Below are positions 43,568 to 52,738 of a DNA stretch of 64,000 nucleotides, one piece after another. The translations under genes and the position numbers were made by a program. The number at the start of each line of letters is the position of its first letter. Position 1 is the stretch's first letter. The DNA comes from Bifidobacterium breve (GTDB taxonomy: Bacteria; Actinomycetota; Actinomycetes; Nanopelagicales; Nanopelagicaceae): NCBI GenBank assembly GCA_945885625.1, contig CAMCYS010000001.1:310001-374000 (forward strand). Reading direction: 5' to 3'. The notes beneath the pieces were generated by a model. The model ran no database searches. It had not been told where the DNA came from and saw only the letters and a program-made list of their open reading frames with translations.

Positions 43568-44701
43568 TTATTTGCCTGCGATCAGAATCAACTTCGCTGT
43601 ACCGGTCGTCTTTCCGCGAAGGTAGGTGAGAATTACCTCATCACCGACGCTATTTGTGCGAATTTGCACGATTAATTCTTCGGGGGTATTTATTTTTATA
43701 CCATCTATGGCAGTTATCAGATCTCCTGGCCGCAAACCAGCTTTCTCAGCTGGCCCACCAGCCACGATTGCCGAGGCCTTCTTCGCAATTAGTGCTCCGC
43801 CACTGTTGTAACTCATATCTATCGAAACACCAATCACCGGATATGTGGCTTTACCATCCCTGATTAGTTGATCTGCTGTTTTTCGAGCTTGATTGATCGG
43901 AATCGCAAATCCTAAACCGATTGAACCTGTCTGTGACCCAGTGCCAAGAGTAGCAATTGCGGAATTAACTCCAATTACCGCGCCGGTGGAATCAACAAGA
44001 GGTCCACCTGAGTTGCCAGGATTAATTGCGGCATCGGTTTGCAGGGCACTAATAAAGGAAGTTACGGAATTCCTATCTCCAACTGTTACCGGTCGATTTT
44101 TTGCGCTAATAATTCCTTGCGTTACCGTGCCTGATAAACCAAGTGGAGAACCGAAGGCAATAACCGAATCACCAACTTGTACCTTATCGCTATCGCCAAA
44201 CTGCAGCGCTTTTAATCCAGTCGCTTGAATTTTCAAAACTGCTAAATCATAAGATTCATCTCGGCCAAGAATCTTTGCCGAAAATTCACGACCATCATTT
44301 AAAAGCACAGTGATTGCGTCTGCATCAGCTATCACGTGATTATTAGTTAATAGATACCCATTTGGAGAAATCACAAACCCGGAACCAGAGCCACCACCAT
44401 CAGATGAGATAGTCTCAATCGAAACGACTGAAGGTAAAACTCGGGCAGCGGTTCCGGCTATTGAATCAGGCGAACGCTCGATGGTCGAAGTGGAAGAAAC
44501 TAAATTAACGCCACTTGAAATGAAACCTTTAGTCGCATCTCCACCGAGTATGCCACCTAAAAGCCCAGCGACTAGTGCGAGCACCACGATAGATGCTGTA
44601 GGCAGAGAGCGCTTCTTACCGGAATTTCGCTCAAGATCTTCTAGGAAGATTAATTGATTCGGCTTGCGGCGAAAGATCCGCGCTGGTTTACGTAATGGCA
44701 T
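43568..44701 (-). CDS. htrA: HtrA/DegP-like serine protease (S1C) with PDZ domain
   Basis: A 377-residue membrane-anchored protease. A cytoplasmic Arg/Lys-rich tail is followed by a transmembrane segment (about 35-55), then the trypsin-like domain with catalytic His122 (LTNNHVI), Asp152 (SYDLAVLK) and Ser231 (NPGNSGGP), and a single PDZ domain (about 285-375). It degrades misfolded envelope proteins. The order htrA-tatB-mrp follows the mycobacterial Rv1223-Rv1224-Rv1229c arrangement. It lies 12 bp after the O-methyltransferase. Confidence 0.94.
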   Translation of the reverse strand: MPLRKPARIFRRKPNQLIFLEDLERNSGKKRSLPTASIVVLALVAGLLGGILGGDATKGFISSGVNLVSSTSTIERSPDSIAGTAARVLPSVVSIETISSDGGGSGSGFVISPNGYLLTNNHVIADADAITVLLNDGREFSAKILGRDESYDLAVLKIQATGLKALQFGDSDKVQVGDSVIAFGSPLGLSGTVTQGIISAKNRPVTVGDRNSVTSFISALQTDAAINPGNSGGPLVDSTGAVIGVNSAIATLGTGSQTGSIGLGFAIPINQARKTADQLIRDGKATYPVIGVSIDMSYNSGGALIAKKASAIVAGGPAEKAGLRPGDLITAIDGIKINTPEELIVQIRTNSVGDEVILTYLRGKTTGTAKLILIAGK

Positions 44702-44713
44702 GAGACTATCTTG

Positions 44714-45340
44714 CTATAACTTTGTAGCGATCAACAAACCATCTCCGACTGGCAATAGCGAACTCTGCCAATGGTCACGGTTGGTTTTGATTCTTTTCCC
44801 AGCCTCGCGTAGGGCAATTGTTTTGGGGTCGCGCTGAGCTGGATCTGGCACTTTGCCACCGCCAAAGAATGAGTCAATAACTAAGACTCCACCACTTCGC
44901 AAAATCCGATGAGCTTCATCAATTGTGTAAGTCAAATCAATCGGGTCATGACGCAATATCACCAAGTCATAAGCACGGTCAGTTAACTTACTGAGAACAT
45001 CCATGACTGGATTTGTGATCAGCCGAAACCGGGCTGCTTCGATTTCGGCTTCATAAAAAGCCATCTTGGCAATGCGGGCATGTTCTATTTCGTCATCAAT
45101 CGAAGTTAAGGTGCCGCTATCAATCATGCCGCGCAGCAAATAGAGGCTGCCAACGCCAGATCCAGTGCCAACTTCAACTACTGATTGTGCAGAAAGTAGA
45201 TGCGCCAATTGCTGTAGAAATACCCCAGTACCAATACTTATGTCATTAGCGCCAACCTCAACTCCTCGCGCGCGAGCATGCTCCAGAACTAAGTCTTCCG
45301 AATTAAAGTTCTCTGCGTAAGCGAATAGATCAGTGTTCAT
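44714..45340 (-). CDS. O-methyltransferase (class I, Rv1220c-like)
   Basis: A 208-residue SAM-dependent methyltransferase of the catechol-type family. SAM motif I is VVEVGTGSGVGSLYLLRGM (about 57-75); LTSIDDEIEHARIAK and VLVIDSFFGGGKVPDP follow. Substrate unknown; the mycobacterial ortholog lies beside sigE, absent here. It overlaps the end of pepA by 4 bp. Confidence 0.87.
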   Translation of the reverse strand: MNTDLFAYAENFNSEDLVLEHARARGVEVGANDISIGTGVFLQQLAHLLSAQSVVEVGTGSGVGSLYLLRGMIDSGTLTSIDDEIEHARIAKMAFYEAEIEAARFRLITNPVMDVLSKLTDRAYDLVILRHDPIDLTYTIDEAHRILRSGGVLVIDSFFGGGKVPDPAQRDPKTIALREAGKRIKTNRDHWQSSLLPVGDGLLIATKL

Positions 45341-46842
45341 AAGGAAGAAATCCAGGTTGTCAGCAAACGAACTCCAAAACCAGTCCCACCTTTGGGATTT
45401 TCACCAGCATCGACTTCGCTGCGAGCAGTGCCAGCGATATCAAAGTGGACCCATTTGCGTTCGCCCACAAACTTCTCTAGAAATAGCGCTGCAGTTACTG
45501 AACCAGCGTTGTAGTCACCTTTGTCGGCCGTGTTATTAATATCTGCAATATCGCTCTCAAGTGCATCAATGTAGTCATTGATAAGTGGCATCCGCCAAAC
45601 TCGATCGCCAGATTCATTTCCTAGTTCATGTAACTTTGCAGCTAGCTTGTCATCGCGCGAATACATAGCGGCGAATTGTCGACCAAGACCTAAAGTAGCT
45701 GAGCCAGTAAGTGTTGCTACATCAACTAAATAATCTGGTTTCAACTTTAAATTTGCATATGCCAGACCATCGGCTAGAACCAAGCGACCTTCAGCATCGG
45801 TGTTCAAAACTTCTGTGGTAGTGCCACCAAAATGCGTGATTACATCACTAGGGCGTTGGGCGGTACCAGATACTGCGTTTTCAGCACACAAAAGTAACGC
45901 TGTAACTCGAGCACGTGGCGCAAGCTCTGGAAGAGCGCTTACAACGCAGAGAACCGCGGCAGCACCAGCCATATCAGTTTTCATCGCCATCATCGTGTCG
46001 TAAGGGCGCTTCATTGAATATCCGCCCGTATCAAAAGTAATTCCTTTGCCAACTAATACAACATGCGGCCAATTACTAGAACCTTTTGGTGCGTAGGTAA
46101 TTTCGATGAAGCGAGGCGGTGACTTGCGGGAAGAGTTTCCAACTGCCATCAAACCGCCAAATGGCGCAAGCTCTTTCCCAGCTAAAACTTTTATTGAAAT
46201 GTTTCGCTCTTTAGCCAATGTTTTAGCATTTGCAGCCATCCAGGCTGGCGTCTTTATATTTGCGGGCGTGTGCACAAGATCGCGAGCGCGCCAGACAGCA
46301 GCGGCAATAGCGAGGGCACGCTTTAACGCCAAAGTTGAAATAGAGAGCGAAAGCGTTGGCTTTAGTGGTTTAGTCCCACTCTTTAAATTCCAGAGGTAAG
46401 CACCCATTGTTGCCGAGATGGCATGCGCAGTTGCCGTAGCATCAGTTGTTGCACAGAAAGTTGAAATGCTTTCTGCTTTTCCTTTGACCTTTCGGCCAAC
46501 GCTCGCACCGGCTAAACGCAAAGCTGCCAGAGATTGATCGCCTAATCCGACCAGTAACAAACGTTCGGTATTGGCATCTGGTGCACTAACTGGAAGCTCG
46601 AAAGATTCGCCAGCTTTTCCGGATGGTGTAAAAAATTTAAGTTCATCAAGGAGGTCAATTTCAAATGTTTCGGCGATACTCTTTAGCAAAAGTGTTGAGC
46701 CAACTAGCTTGAACTCTTTTTCAGCCTTTGGGTCTGAGTTTTCGACCGCAATAAAACCCAGGGCAATAATTTCGCTAGTGAGGGCAGATTTAAGATCTGC
46801 CGAAATCGCCTTTAACTCTGGAAAATGTACTGGAAGAGACAT
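45337..46842 (-). CDS. pepA: Leucyl aminopeptidase PepA (M17)
   Basis: A 501-residue cytosolic metallopeptidase. The zinc/catalytic motifs VGKGITFDTGGYSMKRP (near 265) and NTDAEGRLVLADGLAYA (near 345) are intact, giving the Lys, Asp and Glu ligands and catalytic Arg. It removes N-terminal residues from peptides. It heads the operon pepA-OMT-htrA-tatB-mrp from a leaderless promoter (TAGCCT, 7 nt before the ATG). Confidence 0.95.
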   Translation of the reverse strand: MSLPVHFPELKAISADLKSALTSEIIALGFIAVENSDPKAEKEFKLVGSTLLLKSIAETFEIDLLDELKFFTPSGKAGESFELPVSAPDANTERLLLVGLGDQSLAALRLAGASVGRKVKGKAESISTFCATTDATATAHAISATMGAYLWNLKSGTKPLKPTLSLSISTLALKRALAIAAAVWRARDLVHTPANIKTPAWMAANAKTLAKERNISIKVLAGKELAPFGGLMAVGNSSRKSPPRFIEITYAPKGSSNWPHVVLVGKGITFDTGGYSMKRPYDTMMAMKTDMAGAAAVLCVVSALPELAPRARVTALLLCAENAVSGTAQRPSDVITHFGGTTTEVLNTDAEGRLVLADGLAYANLKLKPDYLVDVATLTGSATLGLGRQFAAMYSRDDKLAAKLHELGNESGDRVWRMPLINDYIDALESDIADINNTADKGDYNAGSVTAALFLEKFVGERKWVHFDIAGTARSEVDAGENPKGGTGFGVRLLTTWISSL

Positions 46843-46849
46843 GAGCGTG

Positions 46850-46855
46850 AGGCTA
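46850..46855 (-). promoter_or_regulatory. Predicted -10 element (TAGCCT) of the pepA operon
   Basis: TAGCCT on the minus strand, 7 nt, then the ATG at 46842. It lies just beyond the end of the DUF3117 gene. Confidence 0.45.
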
Positions 46856-46863
46856 TCTGATTA

Positions 46864-47043
46864 CTACTTCTTAATCAGCCCAACTGCAGCGTGTAACGCG
46901 GCACTTAAATTTGTCGCTTCTTCGGCATTCATTTCTACGACTAAGCGTCCGCCGCCTTCTAGTGGAATTCGCATTACTAGGGAGCGGGCTTCCTTGGTAA
47001 CTTCCATTGGGCCATCACCAGTACGAGGTTTCATGGCAGCCAT
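46864..47043 (-). CDS. DUF3117 family small protein (Rv1211-like)
   Basis: A 59-residue protein starting MAAMKPRTGDGPMEVTKEA, continuing SLVMRIPLEGGGRLVVEMNAEEA and ending AVGLIKK. This is essentially identical in pattern to DUF3117 proteins found across actinobacteria. Function unknown. AAAGGAG lies about 6 nt before the ATG and TAAGAT (a good -10) about 20 nt upstream, so it has a short leader and a strong ribosome binding site, unlike most neighbours. A second ATG lies at codon 4. Confidence 0.88.
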   Translation of the reverse strand: MAAMKPRTGDGPMEVTKEARSLVMRIPLEGGGRLVVEMNAEEATNLSAALHAAVGLIKK

Positions 47044-47128
47044 TGGAACTCCTTTAAAGATCTTACGCGGGTGTTAGAGGGAGAAGTATCTCGCATTTAG
47101 GGGGTGAAACAGAAATCAAGGCCACCTA

Positions 47129-47329
47129 TTAGGGGCCGAGCAATGCGCTCAATCTGGACTTTCCGCTTGAAATAAGCGATAAGACTGCCCGTTCTGGCAC
47201 CCCAATTATCTCGGCAATTTCTGGGGCAGTTAGGCCACGCAAGAGATGCATGGTCAGGATTATGCGTTCTTCTTCAGGTAAGTCGCCAAGCACTTCGGCC
47301 AAGGTTTTGGCTGGTTTTGAGGCGCTCAT
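47129..47329 (-). CDS. Stand-alone sigma-70 region 4-like small protein
   Basis: A 66-residue protein from ATG 47329. After MSASKPAKTLAEVLGDLPEEE comes a helix-turn-helix of sigma region 4 type: ERIILTMHLLRGLTAPEIAE and IIGVPERAVLSLISSGKSRL. No sigma region 2 is present, and the upstream sequence in the other frames belongs to the SRPBCC gene. It could contact promoter -35 DNA or the RNA polymerase flap as a co-regulator. Last gene of the LOG-SRPBCC transcript, 14 bp after it. Function inferred only from the fold. Confidence 0.6.
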   Translation of the reverse strand: MSASKPAKTLAEVLGDLPEEERIILTMHLLRGLTAPEIAEIIGVPERAVLSLISSGKSRLSALLGP

Positions 47330-47343
47330 AGGAGTACAGGCTA

Positions 47344-47811
47344 CTAGCGATTGGTTAGAGATTTCCGAAAGCGTAAAAGTGAGATTCGCACGCCTAAATA
47401 GGTGGGCAAATAAATCAATAGAAAAACTACCTTTGGTGCGTAGATAGTTTCTGACCAATCAAAGTTAGTTACAGCCTCTCGCTCATCAGAAAGATCAGTT
47501 AGTTCAAATTTGCCGGTGCCTTTAATTACTTTGCCGACATGGTCAACTTCGCATAAATAAGGGGGTTGCCAATTTGTGACCACCATTTTATCTAGTAGCC
47601 CAAATTTGAAGCCAGATTTAACCAGCGGTCCAGTAAGTGCGCTAATTGAAGTTCCAACCCCAGCACGAATTTCAGAGGTTACCCAAACTCGAGTCTGCAA
47701 CATCCAGTTACCTTGGCTCTCCCAGTCAGCGATTGCTGCCCAAACTTTATTAATTGGCGCTTTAATTCTGATTCGAATATTTATTTGATTAACAGGCAAG
47801 TTATCTCCCAT
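47344..47811 (-). CDS. SRPBCC family lipid/polyketide-cyclase-like protein
   Basis: A 155-residue START/Bet v1-fold protein: IRIKAPINKVWAAIADWES at residues 9-27 is the typical first strand and helix, followed by seven beta strands and a C-terminal helix. Such proteins bind hydrophobic ligands and are sometimes called polyketide cyclases. No catalytic residues can be named. It overlaps the LOG-family gene by 11 bp. Confidence 0.78.
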   Translation of the reverse strand: MGDNLPVNQINIRIRIKAPINKVWAAIADWESQGNWMLQTRVWVTSEIRAGVGTSISALTGPLVKSGFKFGLLDKMVVTNWQPPYLCEVDHVGKVIKGTGKFELTDLSDEREAVTNFDWSETIYAPKVVFLLIYLPTYLGVRISLLRFRKSLTNR

Positions 47812-48340
47812 TGTTTAAAGCCTCGATAGCTTGATCAACGCTATGACACCAAGTGATTAATTCGCGCTGTCCCGGCTTAACAAAGCCTTCGGATTCAAGA
47901 TGATCAAGCAGGGTGACTAAGGGTGCAAATGCGCCGTGTGGATCAAGAACTAGAACCGGCTTATCGTGAAACTTTAAAAAGCGTCCAACCCAGATTTCGA
48001 AAAACTCTTCTAAGGTTCCGGGGCCACCAGGTAAAGTTATAAATGCATCAGCTAAATCTTCGATCTTAGCTTTGCGTTCGCGCATTGATTCAACGACATG
48101 TAACTCATCGCTATCGCGGTCTGCGAATTCAATATCTACTAATGATTGTGGAATTACCCCAATAGTGTGGCCACCAACCTCGCGCACCGCGCGGGCAATT
48201 GCGCCCATAGTTGAAATATGCCCACCGCCTGAAACTAAGCCCCAGCCTTTATTGCCGATAGCATTTCCGAGTTCGGTAGCAACCACTTGGTATTTAGCGT
48301 CAATCGTCGGTGATGATGAGCAAAATACGGCAATACGCAT
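47801..48340 (-). CDS. LOG family nucleotide-processing protein (TIGR00730)
   Basis: A 179-residue Rossmann-fold protein starting MRIAVFCSSSPTIDAKY. The conserved GGHISTMG and the PGGPGTLEEFFE motif (residues about 96-107) define LOG/cytokinin-riboside-monophosphate phosphoribohydrolase-like proteins, often misnamed lysine decarboxylase. I chose ATG 48340, supported by a leaderless -10 (TATCCT) 7 nt upstream. The gene is divergent from dapD, as Rv1205 is near dapD-dapE. Confidence 0.88.
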   Translation of the reverse strand: MRIAVFCSSSPTIDAKYQVVATELGNAIGNKGWGLVSGGGHISTMGAIARAVREVGGHTIGVIPQSLVDIEFADRDSDELHVVESMRERKAKIEDLADAFITLPGGPGTLEEFFEIWVGRFLKFHDKPVLVLDPHGAFAPLVTLLDHLESEGFVKPGQRELITWCHSVDQAIEALNNGR

Positions 48341-48347
48341 GTCGGTA

Positions 48348-48353
48348 AGGATA
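48348..48353 (-). promoter_or_regulatory. Predicted -10 element (TATCCT) of the LOG-SRPBCC operon
   Basis: TATCCT on the minus strand, 7 nt, then ATG at 48340. Only 5 bp separate it from the dapD -10 on the other strand. Confidence 0.5.
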
Positions 48354-48358
48354 GGGGC

Positions 48359-48364
48359 TAGGCT
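48359..48364 (+). promoter_or_regulatory. Predicted -10 element (TAGGCT) of dapD
   Basis: TAGGCT, TGCCTT (6 nt), then ATG at 48371. Leaderless pattern in a divergent gap of 30 bp between start codons. Confidence 0.5.
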
Positions 48365-48370
48365 TGCCTT

Positions 48371-49306
48371 ATGTCGCAACGAGCAGCTGGATATGGAATT
48401 GCCACATTAATTAATGGTGGCGAAAAAGATGGCACCGTCCTTGATACTTGGTTCCCAACGCCTGTCTTAGGCGCTCTGCCAGCTAGCGCACCTGCCGACT
48501 TCGCTTCAATTGCAACAGCGGATAATGCGCGCGGCGTTCGCAGCGAAGTTGTCGGCATTGAAATTGATTTGGCCACTCCTCCAGCATCAGTTAGCGATGC
48601 CTACTTGCGTTTACATTTGCTTTCACATCGCTTAGTTAAGCCACATGGGCAATCACTAGATGGAATTTTTGGAATTTTAAATAATGTGGTTTGGACTTCA
48701 GTTGGGCCATGCCCCGTTGAAAATTTTGAAATCACTCGGGCTCAGATTCGGGCAGCCACCGGGCAACATATCGCGGTTTATGGCGTAGATAAATTTCCAC
48801 GAATGGTTGATTATGTAGTTCCAAGCGGTGTACGAATCGCAGATGCTGACCGAGTACGACTTGGCGCTCACTTAGCTAGCGGTACAACGGTGATGCACGA
48901 AGGTTTTGTTAACTTCAACGCTGGAACACTCGGTACTTCAATGGTAGAGGGGCGTATCTCCGCCGGCGTTGTTGTCGGTAACGGCAGCGATATTGGTGGT
49001 GGCGCTTCGATCATGGGAACCTTAAGCGGTGGGGGCAAAGAGGTAATTTCAATTGGTGAAAATTGCTTACTCGGCGCTAATTCTGGTTGTGGCATCTCAC
49101 TCGGCGATAACTGCGTAATTGAATCTGGCACATATGTAACTGCTGCTGCCAAAGTTTTGCTACCCGATGGTGAGGTAGTTAAAGCTGCCACCCTCTCTGG
49201 TGCTAATAATTTGCTTTTCCGCCGCAATTCACAGAGCGGCGCACTTGAGGCTGTTATGCGCACCGGTACTTGGGGCGGGCTTAACTCAGTTCTGCACGCT
49301 AATTAG
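48371..49306 (+). CDS. dapD: Tetrahydrodipicolinate N-succinyltransferase DapD
   Basis: A 311-residue enzyme of the actinobacterial DapD group. A left-handed beta-helix of hexapeptide repeats runs from about 160 to 270 ([19 protein letters not shown] and [20 protein letters not shown] as landmarks). It uses succinyl-CoA in the DAP/lysine branch, upstream of dapC in the pathway, which is also in the window at 27957. Start ATG is leaderless. Its last 21 bp overlap the convergent SpoIID gene. Confidence 0.95.
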   Translation: MSQRAAGYGIATLINGGEKDGTVLDTWFPTPVLGALPASAPADFASIATADNARGVRSEVVGIEIDLATPPASVSDAYLRLHLLSHRLVKPHGQSLDGIFGILNNVVWTSVGPCPVENFEITRAQIRAATGQHIAVYGVDKFPRMVDYVVPSGVRIADADRVRLGAHLASGTTVMHEGFVNFNAGTLGTSMVEGRISAGVVVGNGSDIGGGASIMGTLSGGGKEVISIGENCLLGANSGCGISLGDNCVIESGTYVTAAAKVLLPDGEVVKAATLSGANNLLFRRNSQSGALEAVMRTGTWGGLNSVLHAN

Positions 49307-50569
49307 TTCTTCGTCGGTTAGCGAAAACCAAACTGAAGGTAATTTGGTTCGACTACGAAAAGTCTCACCGCTTAATGTAACTTTTTTGCCAGCACTTGAT
49401 TTTCCTTCAATAACCTTTACGGTGCCAGTTTCATTTAGCGTCAATATCTTGATCGAAACCACATCTGGTAACGCAAAAGCCGTGGCCAGTACTGATTGCG
49501 TGATATCTCGCTTCCAACTATAGAAACTCGGGTTTAACTTGGGGTCCAGCGACCAAGGATCTGGAACTGAGAAGGTGTAACCGACATCAGTCCCCCAAGC
49601 ATTTTTTGAAGTTTCTGTTACGCCACCTGTAGAAGAGCCGAAATAAGTTCGAATCGGTGCTGCGTTACGAGTGACGGTTAACCCAGTGGTCTCGGTTACC
49701 GAAGTTCGGGTTACGGCCGCTTTCCAAAATTGACCCCACCTAAGTTCTACTTCTTTGGCATACCCAGCAAAATTCTGGTCACTAATTGATGAGAAAAGTT
49801 CGCAATCACACCGCTTTAGGACTTTGCCAACTTTACTCATGGCATAACTTCGAGATGCAATTGCTTGGGCTTCAAGAGCGGCAGCCGGCCACGACGAAGG
49901 AACCTCGCTTATCCCCCATAGATATTCGTCATGTAACCTAACTTGATTTACAATCGCCAACCGGTTGCCAAGTTTGGCATCCTTAATGACTTTAACTTGG
50001 ATCTGTCCATAACGATACCTAGTTGTTTTCTTGGTATGAGTTAAAGATAAAACAGAATCTGGTCCATCTAAATATCTGGTTCCACTCCAACGAATCGTTA
50101 GCTGATCAACCGGAGTTAATTTCGTCGTAATGCCAACTTGAGTTGTGGTTATCGCAACTTGATTGCCACTAACTTTCAATCTGACGGTATCCTTTGTCGC
50201 TAAAACTGATAAATATTTTGGTTCTGTGCCATCGCCAGAAATTAACTGCAACGACATGCCTGGCGAATCACTTTTTAGTGAGGCTGAAGTTAATTGGTGG
50301 CCGATATTTACTCGTAGAATTTGATCATCAGTTAGCGCCATTACCTCGCTACCGGGATAGTAATAATTTAGAATTGCCGTTGCGGTATCTCCGGCTAAAG
50401 CTAAGCCGCGAGCACCTATTTGACTCATCCCGACGCCATGGCCATAACCTTTACCGGAGAATGAAATTGAGGCAGGTACTTCAGCGTAAGCTGAAGGTAG
50501 ATTAGCCAGAACTAACGTTGAAAGAAGGATGGGCACCAGAGCGCCAAAGTTGAGACGTTTCAAGGTCAA
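49286..50569 (-). CDS. SpoIID/LytB domain protein, secreted
   Basis: A 427-residue protein with an N-terminal signal segment ([24 protein letters not shown], residues 5-28; landmark [11 protein letters not shown]). [21 protein letters not shown] is the SpoIID opening, and the catalytic region around [22 protein letters not shown] and TYFGSSTGG follows. SpoIID-type enzymes cleave peptidoglycan glycan strands; LytB enhances amidases. It follows a GT2 gene with a 4-bp overlap, fitting cell-wall remodelling. Confidence 0.88.
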   Translation of the reverse strand: MTLKRLNFGALVPILLSTLVLANLPSAYAEVPASISFSGKGYGHGVGMSQIGARGLALAGDTATAILNYYYPGSEVMALTDDQILRVNIGHQLTSASLKSDSPGMSLQLISGDGTEPKYLSVLATKDTVRLKVSGNQVAITTTQVGITTKLTPVDQLTIRWSGTRYLDGPDSVLSLTHTKKTTRYRYGQIQVKVIKDAKLGNRLAIVNQVRLHDEYLWGISEVPSSWPAAALEAQAIASRSYAMSKVGKVLKRCDCELFSSISDQNFAGYAKEVELRWGQFWKAAVTRTSVTETTGLTVTRNAAPIRTYFGSSTGGVTETSKNAWGTDVGYTFSVPDPWSLDPKLNPSFYSWKRDITQSVLATAFALPDVVSIKILTLNETGTVKVIEGKSSAGKKVTLSGETFRSRTKLPSVWFSLTDEELISVQN

Positions 50570-51570
50570 TCCTGAGGTACTAAGGATTTAGGCGAGGTAA
50601 TAAAGCCAGCGCCCCATGCCATCTGCATAGTAAATAGGACCGCGGGCATCATTATCTTTTCGAGCAAGCCTTTGCCGAGCACTATTCCCGCTATCAGCGT
50701 AAAGCTGCCATAAATTCCAGCTGGGAGATAGAGCAAAGGTGATACCGCTGACCCAACAATAAGTGAAAGTGAGGTGCCGGCAAGTGCGAGCGGTGGAGCT
50801 AAGTAGCGATAATTAATCGTGCCATTATGTTTTCGTGAGACCACTCTTCGCCAGCGACCATATTCAAAATATTGTTTTGCTAAGGCTGCCATATTAGCTC
50901 TTGGTCGGTAAGTGACTTCAAGCCGAGGGTCAAAATAAATTTTGCCACCACGTTGGCGTAATCTAAAATTAAGTTCCCAATCTTGTGCGCGAATAAATCG
51001 CTCATCGAAACCACCAATATCGTTAAGCGCTTCTCGTAAGAAACAACCCAAGTAAACGGTATCAACTTCGCCAGCCTCACCACCAGTGTGAAACTTTGCA
51101 GCGCCCACCCCGAGTGGACTTCGCATTGCCCTAGCAACACTTTTTTCAAATCTAGTTTTACCGACAGCGCCCATCAATCCACCAACATTTACTGCGCCAG
51201 TTTTTTGAAGAAGTTCAACTGCGGTAGAGAGATAACTACTGGAAATTTCAGCATGTCCATCAACTCTGATAATTACTGGAGAATTTGATTTTGCTAATGC
51301 GAGATTTAAACCAGCTGCGGTTCGCCCGGTAGGATTTGAAACTACAATAATTCTCGAATCAGATTTAGCTAACTCATTAGCAATTTCCAGCGTTGCATCT
51401 TTCGATGGCCCAATTGCTAAGATAACTTCAAACTTGCCTTGATAATCCTGCGCCAGAATCGCTTTCACTGCATCAGCTAAATGGTTTGCCTCATTTAGAA
51501 CTGGCAAAATAACCGAGAGATCCGGTGAGGTAGATAACTCAACTTTTCTCGGTGTAGGCACGGTAGTCAT
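50566..51570 (-). CDS. Glycosyltransferase family 2, membrane-associated
   Basis: About 334 residues from ATG 51570. GT-A fold: LSVILPVLNEANHLADAVKAIL at about 20-41, VDGHAEISSSYL (metal/donor site) and AQDWELNFRLRQRGGKIYF. Two or three hydrophobic segments follow near the C-terminus. Similar to succinoglycan/ExoA-type transferases. It is divergent from the LCP gene by 36 bp and overlaps SpoIID. Confidence 0.87.
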   Translation of the reverse strand: MTTVPTPRKVELSTSPDLSVILPVLNEANHLADAVKAILAQDYQGKFEVILAIGPSKDATLEIANELAKSDSRIIVVSNPTGRTAAGLNLALAKSNSPVIIRVDGHAEISSSYLSTAVELLQKTGAVNVGGLMGAVGKTRFEKSVARAMRSPLGVGAAKFHTGGEAGEVDTVYLGCFLREALNDIGGFDERFIRAQDWELNFRLRQRGGKIYFDPRLEVTYRPRANMAALAKQYFEYGRWRRVVSRKHNGTINYRYLAPPLALAGTSLSLIVGSAVSPLLYLPAGIYGSFTLIAGIVLGKGLLEKIMMPAVLFTMQMAWGAGFITSPKSLVPQD

Positions 51571-51594
51571 AGCCCCTAAACCGTATCGCCCAAG

Positions 51595-51600
51595 TACGCT
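51595..51600 (+). promoter_or_regulatory. Predicted -10 element (TACGCT) of the LCP gene
   Basis: TACGCT, TTCGCC (6 nt), then ATG at 51607. Leaderless pattern. Confidence 0.5.
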
Positions 51601-51606
51601 TTCGCC

Positions 51607-52728
51607 ATGTCTTCGCCTCGCAAACACAGCCGCCCCATTCGGGCGATTACCTCACTTTCGGTGGGAATCGTGGCCCTTTCTGCAGTTGGTTGGCTTGGAC
51701 TTGGCCAAGTTAGCGGATCCCTGAATCGAACTGATGCTTTTGCTAACGTCAAGAACCGCCCCGATAAGCCAACAAGTGCCATGACGCTCTTATTGGTTGG
51801 TTCAGATAACCGTGCAGGTTTAACTAGAGCGCAAATACGTGAGCTTTGGGTTGGTGGGACTGAAGTTGCGGCCGGCGCTCGGTCAGACACTATGTTGCTG
51901 GTGCACATTAGTAAAGCGCGCGACAGGGCAGTTATTATCTCGCTTCCCCGAGATTCGTTGGTAACAATTCCAGAACACGTAAGCAGTTTGGATAAAACCA
52001 AGATGGTTCCAGCTCGCCTAAATAAGTTAAATGCCGCCTTTAGTTTCGGTGGCGCTCCACTCTTAATCGAAACGCTTGAGGGTGAAACAGGACTTAGAAT
52101 TGATCATTACGTTGAGATTAATTTTCTGGGCTTTACAAACATTATCGACGCTCTAGGTGGAATTGATATTTGTGTACAAAAAGATATTGATGATTCTAAA
52201 TCTAATTTACAACTCTCTGCTGGCCTACAAACTCTTGATGGAATAAAAGCGCTCAAGTATGTGCGCACGCGCGACTTTGATGGGCGAGGCGATATCGGAC
52301 GAATGAAACGTCAGCAAGAGTTTATGTCGGCGGTCTTACGAAAAGCAACCAGTACTGGCACGCTATTGAATCCAGTAAAATTGGTGAATTTCTTCAATGC
52401 GGCGATTGGCACTGTGACGACTGACAATGAGTTAGATAAGAATGATCTCTTAACTTTAGGTAAGCAGTTGAAGAATTTATCTGCGGATAGAGTTCGCACG
52501 CTCACGGTGCCGCTCTCAAATGCAAATGCTCGAGCAGCTGGCGTTGGCTCAGTTGTAATCTGGGATAAGGTCCTTGCGCCTGATCTGTTCAATCGCTTGT
52601 TGAACGATCAGCCAATTATTGATGAAGTTAAGGCGACTCCTTCGGCGAGTGCCTCGCCAACGACTACAATCGTGGATAAGTTCAAGACCGAAACTGCCTC
52701 AGATAAGGCTTGTGCGAGCGCTGAATAA
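51607..52728 (+). CDS. LytR-CpsA-Psr (LCP) family glycopolymer transferase
   Basis: A 373-residue protein with a cytoplasmic N-terminal segment, one transmembrane segment (about 15-37) and an extracytoplasmic LCP domain: LLVGSDNRAG, RSDTMLLVHISKARD, ISLPRDSLV, LNAAFSFGGA and KALKYVRTRD with the catalytic arginines. It attaches glycopolymers (arabinogalactan or teichoic-like) to peptidoglycan. A Pro/Ser/Thr-rich tail ends it. The UDP-sugar dehydrogenase follows 10 bp later. Confidence 0.92.
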   Translation: MSSPRKHSRPIRAITSLSVGIVALSAVGWLGLGQVSGSLNRTDAFANVKNRPDKPTSAMTLLLVGSDNRAGLTRAQIRELWVGGTEVAAGARSDTMLLVHISKARDRAVIISLPRDSLVTIPEHVSSLDKTKMVPARLNKLNAAFSFGGAPLLIETLEGETGLRIDHYVEINFLGFTNIIDALGGIDICVQKDIDDSKSNLQLSAGLQTLDGIKALKYVRTRDFDGRGDIGRMKRQQEFMSAVLRKATSTGTLLNPVKLVNFFNAAIGTVTTDNELDKNDLLTLGKQLKNLSADRVRTLTVPLSNANARAAGVGSVVIWDKVLAPDLFNRLLNDQPIIDEVKATPSASASPTTTIVDKFKTETASDKACASAE

Positions 52729-52738
52729 GGGAATGACC

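Noticed and set aside
46571..47077. 168-codon plus-strand frame across pepA and DUF3117
   Set aside because: Antisense to two genes with clear families on the other strand.
47330..47458. Longer N-terminus for the sigma region 4 protein
   Set aside because: The extra 43 residues lie in another frame inside the SRPBCC gene and have no sigma-like sequence; ATG 47329 is the only sensible start.
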